64,000 nucleotides of DNA from Angiostrongylus vasorum (GCA_018806985.1 JADANN010000465.1:372001-436000), one strand, 5' to 3'; shown: positions 12,725-22,979, counted from the first letter of the stretch. Notes: generated by a model not told the origin, from the sequence alone. A program made the numbers and translations.

Positions 12725-12962
12725 AATGATGCTGAGATATTTGCAAAACTGCGGACCACTGGTGTCTGCGGTGGGGACCGAACACGCTATTACCGTGTCC
12801 GCGGGCTAATGTATTCAAAATATAACGGCTCAGAGAAAGGCGACATGAAGGTCTCAGATGGTGTGGTGGTGAACGCGTTACTCCCCGGAAAGGACAATAG
12901 CGCGTTCGGTCCCCACTGCAGACACCAGCTGACCGGAGCTTCGTAAATGTCTCAGCATCATT
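12725..12962. mobile_element. Family C foldback element, partly asymmetric
   Basis: ATGATGCTGAGATATTTGC and its inverse AAATGTCTCAGCATCAT at the ends. The left arm is interrupted after GCGGGCTAA; the right arm keeps GTGGTGGTGAACGCG and GCGTTCGGTCCCC. Confidence 0.78.
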
Positions 12963-12984
12963 ACTGACATGCTACTTCGAAAAT

Positions 12985-13200
12985 AGGCTTTTCTTTAACC
13001 TCGGCAGTGGACAGTCAGTAACTACAACTGTCGTGTAAAAAAGAAGCGCTAGTTACCTGATTCGAGCGGTGGTCAACTGAAGAAGATTAGATTCGGTGCG
13101 ACGACGAACCCACCACCTTTCGAGGTCGAATGATTGTGGACCATCACTCGGATTATCGCCTCTGAGAAAGGGCGAATACGTCGAACGCAAGTCGAATTGA
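12985..13200 (+). mobile_element. Old PLE terminal repeat remnant
   Basis: GTGGACCATCACTCGGATTA and a decayed hammerhead (CTGAGAAAGGGCGAATACGTCGAA split by changes, about 13154-13180) align with 29650-29700. The core is broken. Confidence 0.5.
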
Positions 13201-13274
13201 CTTCCTTATCAACCTCGTTCTAGCTTATCAAAGAATGCATGCATATTAACTTACTTCGCTAACCTACACCAAAT

Positions 13275-13388
13275 CACTCTGTAAGCCAGATATGTATTCA
13301 GTCACCTCTAAGATGGTACGATTGAAGTAGGATACATTGAGCATCCTCCAGGGGTTGATCTGCGGCAAACGCCTTATATCACATCCTA
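13275..13388 (+). mobile_element. Family A SINE 3' fragment
   Basis: TGTAAGCCAGATATGTATTC through TCCAGGGGTTGATC...CGCC; the promoter half is missing. Confidence 0.6.
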
Positions 13389-13964
13389 CTAATCCAGGAT
13401 AACGGTGCCTGTGTCGATTATACCACATAATCGCTCTGCGAGTACTACATTAACTGGCCGATGTAATTGACGTGTCAACACGTTAGTATGGTTACGAATG
13501 GGGATGTGGGAAAACCCGAACCCAGTCTCTATTGATCTTATTCTTCTGCACAATTTAACCTTCATTTTCAATGAGCGATCTATGCGCACGGCAGGCATAT
13601 GATGTTCGTTCTAGATCGGACGGTTTCCGTTAGAACGTTAGAACTAAAGATCCTTATGAGCCGAATTTTCTCCCAATCTATGTCAGTCCTAACGAAGATG
13701 TTGTTAGCAAAGTGAAGACTTGACGGAAATTTGCTAGCAACGTGAACAACTTGATTATTCACAGCAATACGGCACTAAACAGCTTTAAAACGAAATTGTT
13801 GCTTCTAGAACCCCTTTTCCAATTAGTGGGTTAAGAGATCAATGGGGTAGCTTTTTTTTGAGGTGGATTACAATGACAATAAGATAGCAATCTTCCCACG
13901 CTCTTCTAAAACTTTGCACGTTGTCTATTTATCAATAAACCTCCTTCTATAATTGACTAACCTC
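13389..13964. other. No gene recognised
   Basis: Minus-strand ORFs of 60-69 codons at 13389-13762 have no family resemblance. Confidence 0.45.
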
Positions 13965-14372
13965 CTAACGCTTTAGTGCCTCATCGTGGCTGGGAGGTGT
14001 TCCTGGGTGTCGGGCAATGATGAACAGGGGGGGGGGTGGTCATCTCCCTCGCAGGGTCTCCCAAGATGAGGAAGAGTCTGGCATTTCCATCAGCAAAACC
14101 CCTGCTAAGAGTAAGCCAATATCAGGATCCACCACCGTTCTGGTATTAAACTAGTCTCTTGTTGGCAAATCTCCCTCTGATCCACAAGGGCTGCGACTGC
14201 CTCCGGTGGTGAAGACTTGGGGGCAGACTTTGGCCAGGCTGACCTCGAGATTCCAAGGAACCACAGTTGCTTAACCAGCAAATCTCCGAAAAATGGGGAT
14301 TATCCTGGGGTCCGCACAACCAATGAGAATGGACCATTCAAGTATCAAGTGTCAAGTATAACTGAGTAAAGT
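13965..14372 (+). mobile_element. Family B retroposon
   Basis: CCTCCTAACGCTTTAGTGCC to CAAGTATCAAGTGTCAAG. It contains a run of Gs at about 14029-14036. Flanks ATAATTGACTA / ATAACTGAGTA are a possible eroded duplication. Confidence 0.8.
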
Positions 14373-14913
14373 TTCAACAACTGCTCTTAATATAAACTAA
14401 ATGACAGCTCTCGTGAACATCTAATTAGACCAACAAGCGATTTGACCGATCATTGATCAAAGATCCCATCGCTTCCCACTCACGGTCAGGACAACTATGT
14501 CACTCGTCCTGTACACCATTACTTTTGAGGCCTGGTTCCTGTATAGGTTAGGGGGAAGTGTTCATAACTCGTTGCCTCCAATCACAACGAAGTTGAGAAA
14601 TGCCATAGTTCCACCATTTTTTAGCTTCGATCCTATGGATTTATTTTTGCAGAAAAAAAGTGCCTGCAGTTAACATGGGATTTAACCACCATTATGAAAT
14701 CTTTCTGAAGCTTCTTGCGAACCCAAGCCATGGAATGTTTCATGAGCTTGATGGTTATGCTTGATATGTGGGCATTATTGAAACAACAGAACAAAGGGAC
14801 GGACAGAAAAAAATCAAATGAGAGATCCTAATAATGCAATCAGAAAAAAATAATGCATCACTACTATAAGAACATGCTTTAAGGATATTAAAGTCAACTG
14901 TCTACTAATACTT
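14373..14913. other. No gene or element recognised
   Basis: AT-rich, no ORF over 60 codons. Confidence 0.5.
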
Positions 14914-15208
14914 CAATGATGCTGAGATATTTGCAAAACTCCGGACCGCAGCCAGCTGCGGTGAGGGAACGAACGCGCTATTGTCCTTTCCAGGGAGTAA
15001 CTCGTCATCACCACACCATTAGGGTCCTCCGTTTTGCCTGTCTCTCAGCTAGTTAGTTCTATCGATCTCTACCATCAGCGATCACCCGTCAGCGGGATTA
15101 ACTGGTGTGGTGGTGAAAGCGTTGCTCTCCGGAAAGGACAATAGCGCGTTCATTTCCAACCGCAGACACCTGCGGTCTAGAGTTTTTGCAAATATCTCAG
15201 CATCATTG
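14914..15208. mobile_element. Family C foldback element
   Basis: Ends ATGATGCTGAGATATTTGC and GCAAATATCTCAGCATCAT; arms pair over more than 100 bp. The centre differs from 11893-12180 (CGATCTCTACCATCAGCG), showing a subfamily. Confidence 0.8.
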
Positions 15209-15513
15209 AAGTAATATTTCGCAATTCATTAAAAAAAGAATAGGCAGCAAATAACAAGCTAAAATTGTCTACTAATAGTAGATCGTGTTGTCGACGTGTT
15301 TTGAGACAAATCCGGACATATTTTATTAATTTTCTTCGAAAATATGTATATTGACTGGAGTGAAAAACCACGTTCTGCGCTGTTTGCCATGATAATTATA
15401 GAGATAAATAGCCTCTAATGAAATGTACATGATTATGACGATTCATAATTGGAGATAAGAAGTGAAGGGCATGTTACTGTTGGGCAATTTGGAGATGTGT
15501 CAGTTCATTACTG

Positions 15514-16101
15514 TTACGGTTGACCAGTACCACGCTTGTCATCATTCTGAAGAATTTGGCAGATTCGCTCGACATGCCTCATTTCATCGATCAAGTCAAG
15601 TTGGCGAGCTTCAATATCTGTTAAGAGGTTCCTTGTATTTGTCAGTTCCACTTCGATTCGTTCCAAATAATTGCACAATGGTGTCATGATCATTAGTATG
15701 GCGGTACGGTTAATATCCCCTTTCCGAATCGACTGCAATTGAAGATCCACCTCTCTCATCAAGTATCTCTCTTCAGCTTCACGCACTGCTCGCACGTCGT
15801 CATTGATCACTATAAACGATGTTTCTTGCACGGCATTTCCAATTAAAGCCAATCCATTTACTTGACGAGTAGCAGATTCTTTCATTCGTTTCAAGGCTTC
15901 CACTTCATTTTCATCGTATTCAACTGCTGTGTCTGGCGAGTCGGAACGAAACCTAGCGAGACCTCGGCGCACATTTCTAGCAGCTGGTAGATTAGCTGGT
16001 CGAATTGGTGCCGGAGCAGGAAATATCGGCATAAGACCACGCAATACAGGGACTTCGGGTTCATCCGCACCATCTGGAGCGTTCCATTGACGCCGCTGCA
16101 T
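15514..16101 (-). CDS. Unrecognised 195-residue ORF, coiled-coil-like C-terminus
   Basis: One uninterrupted reading frame from ATG at 16101 to TAA. The frame continues six codons upstream to a TTG preceded by TGA, so the ATG (MQRRQWNAPDGADE) is the likeliest start. Residues 1-50 are rich in Pro, Ala and Arg (PIFPAPAPIRPANLPAARNV). The middle is acidic (SPDTAVEYDENEVEALKRMK). About 110-185 is a long amphipathic helix with regularly spaced Leu/Ile (NYLERIEVELTNTRNLLTDI), a likely coiled coil. There is no signal peptide or membrane segment. Nothing was recognised as a family, and it does not resemble the surrounding elements. An AATAAA lies about 190 bp downstream on the same strand. It may be a single-exon orphan gene or one exon of a longer gene; being the longest non-transposon ORF without a stop, it is probably coding or very recently dead. 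Confidence 0.55.
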   Translation of the reverse strand: MQRRQWNAPDGADEPEVPVLRGLMPIFPAPAPIRPANLPAARNVRRGLARFRSDSPDTAVEYDENEVEALKRMKESATRQVNGLALIGNAVQETSFIVINDDVRAVREAEERYLMREVDLQLQSIRKGDINRTAILMIMTPLCNYLERIEVELTNTRNLLTDIEARQLDLIDEMRHVERICQILQNDDKRGTGQP

Positions 16102-16438
16102 TCTTCTTATTGGCACCAATCACGTTGAAATGAGGGGATTAGCGTATCCACTTTGTGGAAATGGAGTTGTAGCAATACTAGTAGCGTAAACACCGCCACG
16201 TCAATAAGTTGTGAAATGAACCTCACAGGTGAGATCGTCTGTGATGGTATTATTGTTTTCTCAGATAACTAGTGGAAATATCTATCATTCCTATCTGTTA
16301 ATTCACAACTTTATTTCAACTAGTTTTACCACTCCCAAGGACCGACTTTCTGTTAGCTTCGGCATTGACCGATAATTCGATGTTTTCCTTCAATAAGCAG
16401 ACACGAGATTGTTATTATAGAATTTATTAGGATACAAT

Positions 16439-16475
16439 AGCTGACGTTTCGACGGTTTCGCCTTCTTCAGAGCCT
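16439..16475 (-). ncRNA. Minimal hammerhead ribozyme motif, PLE left arm
   Basis: Minus strand: GGCT (stem I) - CTGAAGA - A - GGCG/AAAC/CGTC (stem II) - GAAAC - GTC - AGCT (stem I). All invariant core positions are present, with cleavage expected after GTC. Stem III is reduced to AC/GT without a loop, which can only work if two copies pair. The extra A before stem II is tolerated in some natural hammerheads. Confidence 0.68.
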
Positions 16476-16744
16476 GGAAAGGTCAAATTGGAATGCGATC
16501 TACTCAGCCGAACACTTTCACAACCCTAGCAGATAGAACTTAACAAATAGATTTGCAATTATACAATTATTCAATCAATGCCAAGGTTAATAGAAAGTCG
16601 GACGTGGGAAATAGATTTGCATTCACATAAGAAACAGCTTCATTTAAACATTTAGCGTTTTTTTTTCGTTGTAAGTATTTAAGTTAGTTGGTGGATAGCA
16701 GCTGCACAGAGTAATACATGGGCGAGGACTGTGCCTTTGTCAGG

Positions 16745-17129
16745 TCATTCGATCAGCCTGAGGTGTGGCGCCAGGTCACGCGTGATGACAAGACACTCCT
16801 TCTTGCGGTTCATCTTTGAAATTTTGGAATTGATCCAAAACGCTTCAAGAGTTATACGCGCCGATGTTTTCGATTCCTGCGTGAGGGTAGTGACTCCTAA
16901 TTGAAAATCTTCTCCGTTGTGTTCCTGCACCCTATGCGCACCTAGTGGAGTGTTTTTGTTCTAACTTAGATTTATCGACTAAGTGCTCTTTTATGCGGAC
17001 GCAGAGCGGTCTACCCGTTTCGCCAGCGTATTCGTCCCCGCACGCTTTACAACAGATCAGATAGACAGTAACCCAACTCATGCAATCACCGTCTCTACCG
17101 TTAGGGCAAATGGCCTGATACAAGCACAT
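16745..17129 (-). pseudogene. PLE GIY-YIG endonuclease domain, one frameshift
   Basis: Residues in order: CPNGRDGDCMSWVTVYLICC (GIY-equivalent VYLI), CGDEYAGETGRPLCVRIKEH (YIG-equivalent YAG, with the catalytic Arg), then HNGEDFQLGVTTL and ITLEAFWINSK with the metal-binding Glu, ending LRLIE-stop at 16745. A single frameshift near 16930 divides it into two ORFs. The Cys residues before and within the domain are characteristic of PLE endonucleases. It is the best-preserved endonuclease in the window; the protein would need an RT domain to function, which is absent here. Confidence 0.88.
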
Positions 17130-17323
17130 TCCTCGCCCACGTATTACTCTGTGCGGCTGCTATCCACCAATTAACTTAAAATGCTTACAACAAATAAAAA
17201 AAACGCTAGGGTGTTTAAATGAAGCTGTTTCTTATGCGGGTGCAAATTTATTTGTTAAGTTTTATCTGCTGGGGTTATGAAAGTGTTTGGTTGAGTAGAT
17301 CGCATCTCAATTTGACCTTTCCA

Positions 17324-17360
17324 GGTTCTGAAGAAGGCGAAACCGCCGAAACGTCAGCTA
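17324..17360 (+). ncRNA. Minimal hammerhead ribozyme motif, PLE right arm
   Basis: Plus strand: GGTT - CTGAAGA - A - GGCG/AAAC/CGCC - GAAAC - GTC - AGCT. It faces away from the 16439 copy. Compared with that copy, stem II changes GU to GC and stem I changes GC to GU, so pairing is kept. Confidence 0.68.
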
Positions 17361-17425
17361 TTGTATCCTAATAAATTCTATAATAACAACCTCGTGTCTG
17401 CTTATTGAAGAAAAACATCGAGTTT

Positions 17426-18287
17426 TACCACTTTCGTAACGATATGTGTAGTGGTCGAAATAAAATACCCTCTAAGGAAGAAGCAAAGAGATGTGATGAA
17501 AGAAGAGATTTAGGAAAAGGAGAAAAAGGAGCTTAGGCTATGGTGACCTCTAAGAAATATGATTTACTGACTATTCATGTGTTGGATAACCATCAAGGCG
17601 CTGTAGTTGAGTAAAAAACGACATTTGATCAATCAGCTGAACGCGATGGTTTTTTGAAACTCTGAAGAACCCGCTCAGTTCTGAAAATCCGTTGATGGTA
17701 CTGTCTTTTCCCCATTTTGCACTCACAATCTCTGCCTACTTCGGTACTGCCGACTCAGTTGGGTTTTTACTAGTGAAAGAAAACTACAGCTGTCTTGAAA
17801 AAACAAACAGCAAAGCCGTTATTACGCCTATTATGAGTGGTTTTGCAGCGACCTACAATACTTGTTTAATATCATTTTCCAATGGCGCTAGAGGCGGACT
17901 CGTTAGGGCAATTCGTCGCTATCCTTGAGCCACTGCTTCCGGAATCCCATTCCATTTCTGCAACATCTGCTAGTGATAGCGCTTCCTTCTGACGGTTGTT
18001 TGTGTTAAAATGAGCTTGGACATGAACGTCCATTGTTTTTTGACAACGAATGACTCTTTCGTTTTGCAGTCTTTTCAATCATGGAGCAACTAAAGCGTAG
18101 ATCAGTGAAAATCCTCATTCATCTCAGCGCTCATGTCACAACTCCCCACTTGATCAGATGAAACTAGCATGCACACGTTCTTCGTAAAGGCTCTTACCAC
18201 CCTTAACGATAAAGTAGTGATTAAGCCCTTTCACAGGTAACTTGTGGGCAGAATGGACGTCCTATTGTGAATCGCACTTCATCATCC
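17426..18287. other. No gene recognised
   Basis: Antiparallel ORFs at 17692-17928 (+) and 17872-18078 (-) lack motifs. Confidence 0.45.
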
Positions 18288-18322
18288 AAGAACACCCCAG
18301 CAACGATGAGGTGGTGAACCAT
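18288..18322 (-). mobile_element. Family B 5'-end scrap
   Basis: AACACCCCAGCAACGATGAG and GTGGTGAACC are the complement of the family B start. Confidence 0.45.
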
Positions 18323-18593
18323 TACTGAGAGCTAACCTTCTAGTACCAACTATGCCGGTACCCGGTATTTTCGATAAACCATGTAGCTACTCATTTTCAT
18401 TCTTTCGTAATTTCAAAATTTCAACTCATTCAGAATTTGAAACACCAAACTCCTCTTGTTCATGTCACGCAGAGATTCTGCTCAGTGGGTTCTGCTCGTT
18501 AGGAGAAACGATGAGCATCTTAATTCTTCCATACTGTTAATACATTCTTATGAACTGATCTTGTTGAGCTGATGCGAGGTTGGTTCAAATTGT

Positions 18594-18621
18594 CGTTGTC
18601 GTCGTTGTTGTTGTTGGTCGA
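18594..18621. repeat. (GTT/GTC)n trinucleotide repeat
   Basis: TCGTTGTCGTCGTTGTTG-type tract directly next to the degenerate hammerhead at 18620-18668. Confidence 0.7.
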
Positions 18622-18668
18622 TGGCTGACGCTTCGACGATTTCATCTTCGTCAAAGCCTGGATGTATT
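18620..18668 (-). repeat. Isolated degenerate hammerhead-like motif
   Basis: Minus strand: GGCT - TTGACGA - A - GATG/AAAT/CGTC - GAAGCGTC - AGCC. Stems I and II pair, but two core positions differ (C to T in CTGA; GAAAC to GAAGC). Probably a relic PLE end. Confidence 0.4.
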
Positions 18669-19129
18669 TCATACAAGAATAGCTTAACAATTCGGTGAAA
18701 AAAAAACAAAGTATCAACGAAGATCTGACAGATAAATGAACGCTATATTGATCAATAACTGCTCATCGTGCTGTCACGAGTGTGACTGCCCACTAGTTGT
18801 TAACGTGGGACGACAAGCGAGACCAACCCAGGTCAAAAAAATCATTTTGAACTAAGCCCATGGTCTTGATAAGTGGTCTTAAAACTTATGTGGCGATTAT
18901 TAACCTCTCACCCAATGACGTAACCCGTCATCTAGTTCGCAAGCGCCTGTATGATCGTTGCTGCTTTCTTTTTTGTTTTCGGAAAGAACAATACCACAGG
19001 AAACACACCGTTCTTTTCCCATTCCCGCTGCTTAAAACGCCCAAAAACCACTGTTGCAAACAACACTAGTAGTTCTCAACTTTGTGTTTAATGAATGTTT
19101 CTTCCAGTAGAGGACGTGAAATGCAAGAG
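18669..19129. other. No gene recognised
   Basis: One 69-codon plus ORF (18860-19069) of no known type. Confidence 0.45.
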
Positions 19130-19238
19130 TTTTAAATCCAAAGTCCGACTTTCTATTAACCTCGGCATTGATCAAGTAATTCTTCGTATTCTTGTTGAGC
19201 AAACACGAGGTGCTATTTTTTATCCTTTATTCACGAAC

Positions 19239-19276
19239 AAGCTGACGTTTCGGCGGATTACGCCTTCTTCAGAGCC
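19239..19276 (-). ncRNA. Minimal hammerhead ribozyme motif
   Basis: GGCT - CTGAAGA - A - GGCG/TAATC/CGCC - GAAAC - GTC - AGCT on the minus strand. Complete core, perfect stem II, 4-bp stem I including one GU. Confidence 0.66.
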
Positions 19277-19385
19277 GCTTTCTATGAGGGCTTCCACTGA
19301 GTATGTCGCGTGGAGACCAACCGCACCGAATTCACATGGAAGCGTAATGTGCATAAAGCATACTCAGTGGAAGACTGATAGAAAG

Positions 19386-19424
19386 CGGCTCTGAGGAAGG
19401 CGAAATCAGCCGAAACGTTAGCAA
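19386..19424 (+). ncRNA. Minimal hammerhead ribozyme motif
   Basis: GGCT - CTGAGGA - A - GGC/GAAATCA/GCC - GAAAC - GTT - AGC on the plus strand. Complete core with GTT as cleavage triplet; stem II is 3 bp. It forms the divergent partner of 19239-19276. Confidence 0.62.
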
Positions 19425-19581
19425 GAGCAAGTTTTAATTTGTGTTCTTTTTTCAACTTTTTTTTCAACAAAGGAAAAGTGTAGATATTGTGCAACAGTAG
19501 CGACCTACTGTGTCGAAGCACTTTTTTATGAGGGTTTAAGCTAGATGGCAACCCTCGCATTTTACCAACCAAATGTGACCA

Positions 19582-19660
19582 CGAGGATGTTGAAATATAG
19601 GCAAAACTCGGAACCTTCGGTGCGCTTCGAACGCAAACATATCTCAGGACCCATGTGGTT
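19582..19660. mobile_element. Family C arm relic
   Basis: GATGTTGAAATATAGGCAAA and CTCGGAACCTTCGG resemble the outer arm. Confidence 0.35.
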
Positions 19661-20194
19661 GAATTTCACATAGGACAGTGCCTTAAAAAAGATTAGGAAG
19701 TAAATGAAAGTTAAAGTGTTGTAATCAAATACGTCCACATGTTGTGTTGGACGGATTCCGGTCCCAGAGCTTTCTATCTTCTGCAAGTGACATGCAAAAG
19801 TGATTTCCATCATGACATGCCCATTTAACACCAATTGAAAAAAAATTTTGACTAAAATCACGCAAACAAATGAAAAAATTTATAAAAAAATCTATCAGTA
19901 GCGCCTGGAATACGTAAGGTACTGTGAGCTACAAAAAAATCCTATTATAGTTTCTATAAAAAATGACTATCGCTTCCATAAGGGAGTTGTTTCTTGTTTT
20001 CAAAAAGGACTTTTTTCAGATCATCAACTAGGAGCGGTTATAGACTTGTATGAATCTGGAACAGGTTCTACCACCCTTTAACTGTGTCTTTTCTAGGACG
20101 GCGGATGTGCTCACTTTAGTTTACTTTTAGAAGGGTCGCTATTTTCTGCTGAAAATGCTGATTTCTCCTCGGTTTAGGTGAGCGTACTGTAGGA
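19661..20194. other. No gene or element recognised
   Basis: AT-rich, homopolymer-rich; nothing supported. Confidence 0.5.
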
Positions 20195-20460
20195 ATGATT
20201 ACCGTATGGCAGAGTTCGAAAGCCAGGAATACCTCACTGTCAAAAGGCGGTAAAGCCATGACAAAATCATCTACTCAGATCATGGATATTGAAAATTTCA
20301 AAGATTGCTTCATTGAAGCGGCGCTCTACCGAAGAAGATTCAACACGACAACGAAGACCTCATTTCGAGAGTACCAATGAGTGCGGACCATCGACACGGA
20401 TCATCGCTCTGAGGAAGATGAAGACGTCGAAACTCTACCTGAATAAAAGTTCTATAACTA
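20195..20460 (+). mobile_element. PLE terminal repeat remnant with degenerate hammerhead
   Basis: Shares the block before 29669 (GCGGACCATCGACACGGATC, 20383-20402). The motif at 20407-20441 reads CTGAGGA-A-GATG/AAGA/CGTC-GAAAC-TCT: the core up to GAAAC is present, but the ACGT junction is lost. Confidence 0.55.
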
Positions 20461-20877
20461 CCTCGTATTGGTTTACTGAGAAAAGACTGCGAATTCGGCT
20501 CTTTCCTTCCCAAAAATGCAGTGCCTTTTTTTTCTTTCTAGGAAAGCTTTAAAAAGCCGTACTAATCACGGAGACTGGATAGGAAGGAGAACAAACGAAA
20601 TGACAGATCTCGTGAAAAGTTGAATGAAGAAATGCTTGTGGTGCAACCACAAGGTTTTGTATGAAAAGAAAAATTTAATTTTCGCACACCTACAAGATCT
20701 TCCATAAGGACTTCTAGTTCTCAAATGAAAAATCACCTCACTGGAGCTGCTGAAATATTTGCAACTATTACTGAGTAGATATTCTGTATTACAGTGCAAT
20801 GAAGTAAGTTAGCACTGCTCAAACCTACCCTTCCGCCAAACCATGTCCCATTTTCTTAGCAGCTAACTGAACCGTTA

Positions 20878-21390
20878 CTAATTTCTTGAACCCTTCCTTT
20901 TCCCACAATCCAATCCTAGTTCTCCATTTAGGTCGGACGATTGGTAAGGTACATAAAACACTAAGATGTCCAGCAGATTCTTTCCACTTGTTACTGCTTT
21001 TTTTGTCACGTTCATATGCACTTTCTCAGCGAGTTGCCAGGTTTTACTTTCTAAAACTTTTGTATTTACGGACATGTTGTGCAGTTGTAACACTTTTTTC
21101 TACTCTATTCCCTTTCTCGAATCCATCGTCCATGAGTATTTTCGGACTGAGTGTGTTGTAGTCTCCTGTCTTACGAACGTCGTTGAACCCCTGCTCTCTC
21201 CTGGAATTCTGAGACGACTCCACTAGACCATTCATACGTTTTCGTCAGAAGTATATCGGCGACTGTGCTTCCTAGAGAGCCTTTTCTGGAGGAAGGCGTA
21301 TCAGTTTTCCAAACCATAAGAGATGGGGGTTGACTGAGTCCGGATAACGTTGCACCAACTATGTCTGTGTTTCTGTTGCGTGGCACCTCG
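20878..21390 (-). pseudogene. Possible Tc1/mariner-like transposase relic
   Basis: Open minus-strand pieces (LSQPPSLMVWKTDTPSSRKG; VPYQSSDLNGELGLDCGKRK with a parallel frame reading RIGLWEKEGF) recall the KPxSLMVW and PPQSPDLNPxxxxLW blocks of Tc1/mariner transposases. Stops separate them, and the alignment is by eye only. It may equally be chance ORFs. Confidence 0.3.
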
Positions 21391-21616
21391 TAATACTACG
21401 CTTCCCGTTCACCCCCAATTGACAAGCAAGTAGGAAATATGTCTATGCACATACACGGAGGAGATTTATAAAGACCTAAGAGCTATATCCCGCCAAATCA
21501 ATTGAAATAACACGATATATTTCCACGAAGGACTTCCTAGCAACGTCGGCATTTCTCAAATAATTCTCTATATTTTTGTTGAGCAAACAAGAGGTGTTAC
21601 TTTATTCTTTATTACG

Positions 21617-21652
21617 ACGACACGTTTCGGCGGATTTCGCCTTCTTCAGAGC
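21617..21652 (-). ncRNA. Hammerhead-like motif near PLE 3' end (degenerate)
   Basis: Reads CTGAAGA-A-GGCG-AAATC-CGCC-GAAACGT on the minus strand; the core and a perfect 4-bp stem II are kept, but the residue after ACGT is G instead of the permitted A/C/T, so cleavage is not expected. Confidence 0.5.
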
Positions 21653-21889
21653 CTGAAGAGATCAAGCTGACCACAATCTACCCAGCCAATCACCTCCATA
21701 ACCAAACAGAGAAAATGCTAAACGAAAATTTCAATCACATTAAACACTGAATAGCTTCTTTGCACACTCATCACTTTCTATGAGTCTTGAACTGAGTATC
21801 ACATGAAGACCAGCCGCACAGAGTTCGCATGGAAGCGTAATGTGCTTCTCACATTAAAATCACAGTCTTGAATACTGTCCAATATCACG

Positions 21890-22240
21890 CGTGATTATGA
21901 GGCACTCCTCCCTGCTGCTCGTTTTCGGATTTTTGGAGTGTATCCAGAATGCTTCGATAGTTTTGCGTGCTGGTGTTTTCCATTCCTGTGCGAGGATCTT
22001 CGCTTCTACTTCAAAATCTTCTCCATTATTTCTCTATGTTCCCCACACACTTAGTGAAGTATTTCGTTTAACTTTAAGATTACCGACTAAGTGTTCCTCT
22101 GCGTACGGGAGGGAGCAGAGTGGTCTACCCGTGTCGGCAAAGTATCCACGCCCGCACTCTTTAAAAGAGACTAGATAAACCGTACCCGAACTAATTCAAT
22201 CACCGTTCCTATGTTAGGATATATTATGAAATCTTGCGTT
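21890..22240 (-). pseudogene. PLE GIY-YIG endonuclease remnant
   Basis: DNA-level homology with the better copy at 16745-17129 is continuous, including the regions encoding the GIY-equivalent, the YIG-equivalent, Arg and the LEAFW glutamate block, but several indels break the frame. GIY-YIG nucleases of PLEs cut DNA to prime integration. Confidence 0.7.
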
Positions 22241-22411
22241 GTATCTGCAGAGACAGCTATAAAGGCAGTTGCGAACGAACTAGCGTCTTAGAGCTCTTTT
22301 TTATAGCTGCACTTATTTCGTATTTCTGCACTGAAGGCCAGGATTAACGGAAACTTATTATCGCTAGAGTTATCATTGGGGGCTTGGACTTTTCTCTATA
22401 CCTATCCTGAA

Positions 22412-22663
22412 GGGCGTGGTTGGAGGGCGACCCTAGCGCCCATGGCTCACCAAGCCTTCTATCCCTCCGGGGTCGGCAGATTGGTACCAGACTTCTCTGG
22501 GGCGATAGCAGCACTGGTTCGATACATCGGTAGGGCACAGCGAGTCATTGTAAAGGCCAAATAGGCACTCAATCACCTCCAACGATACTTAGTGAAGTCG
22601 AATGCACGGCGGACCCCTCAGGGATTGATCAACGCCGAGACCTTTATCATTTATTTGTCCTTC
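22412..22663 (+). mobile_element. Family A SINE nested in the PLE, 12-bp TSD
   Basis: Flanked by identical ACCTATCCTGAA at 22400-22411 and 22664-22675. The 5' end lacks the A box (5' truncated or eroded); the body from CCATGGCTCACCAAGCC to the ...CTTTATCATTTATTTG tail is well kept. It interrupts the PLE between RT and endonuclease, so it is younger than that PLE. Confidence 0.88.
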
Positions 22664-22913
22664 ACCTATCCTGAAAACCTGCAGTTTCGTAGCCATTGGA
22701 AATGGCTATTTGCCGCGCCAATTTTAGGGATTCTTCGTTCTGGGCTTTCCCCGTGTACATGCTGGTGGCTAATCGAAACATATTTCTTACAAGCCCCCTT
22801 TTTTCTGTGTGAACGGTGAGACAAAAAGTTATGAACCAGTATTTTTTTATCAATTGACTTTCGGCAGGCTTCGTAATATAGCCGTTTTCGGTTAGGTTAA
22901 TTTGAACGTTCAA
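22664..22913 (-). pseudogene. PLE RT thumb/connection segment
   Basis: NVQINLTENGYITK followed by SQLIKKYWFIT and EKRGLVRNMFRLATSM matches the stretch that follows the active site in PLE proteins and leads to the endonuclease. The frame ends where the SINE target-site duplication begins, so the downstream endonuclease is displaced by about 250 bp. Confidence 0.7.
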
Positions 22914-22979
22914 AAAATGGATGCCATTTTTTCTTTCGTTTTCTCGCTGCTAAACCTAATGTACTCTGACTATTAATTT

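Larger units (their letters stand above)
16374..17425 (-). mobile_element. Truncated PLE flanked by long inverted terminal repeats
   Basis: Left arm 16374-16740 and right arm about 17120-17425 are inverted copies (ATAGCAGC...GCACAGAGTAATAC near the inner ends; CGATGTTTT...CTTCAATAAGCAGACACGAG at the outer ends), enclosing only the GIY-YIG part. The reverse transcriptase is missing. Such 5'-truncated copies with inverted pseudo-LTRs are known for PLEs. Each arm bears one hammerhead-like motif. Confidence 0.82.
19130..19430. mobile_element. PLE terminal repeats in a head-to-head palindrome
   Basis: Outer end CTCGGCATTGATCAAG (19158) matches the PLE outer ends at 16360 and 21545. Inner arms 19273-19306 and 19353-19390 are inverted copies around a short spacer, and each side carries a hammerhead-like motif. 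No coding sequence remains. Confidence 0.75.

Noticed and set aside
16983..17174. Plus-strand ORF over the GIY-YIG region
   Set aside because: Antisense of the endonuclease; the minus strand carries the recognisable motifs.
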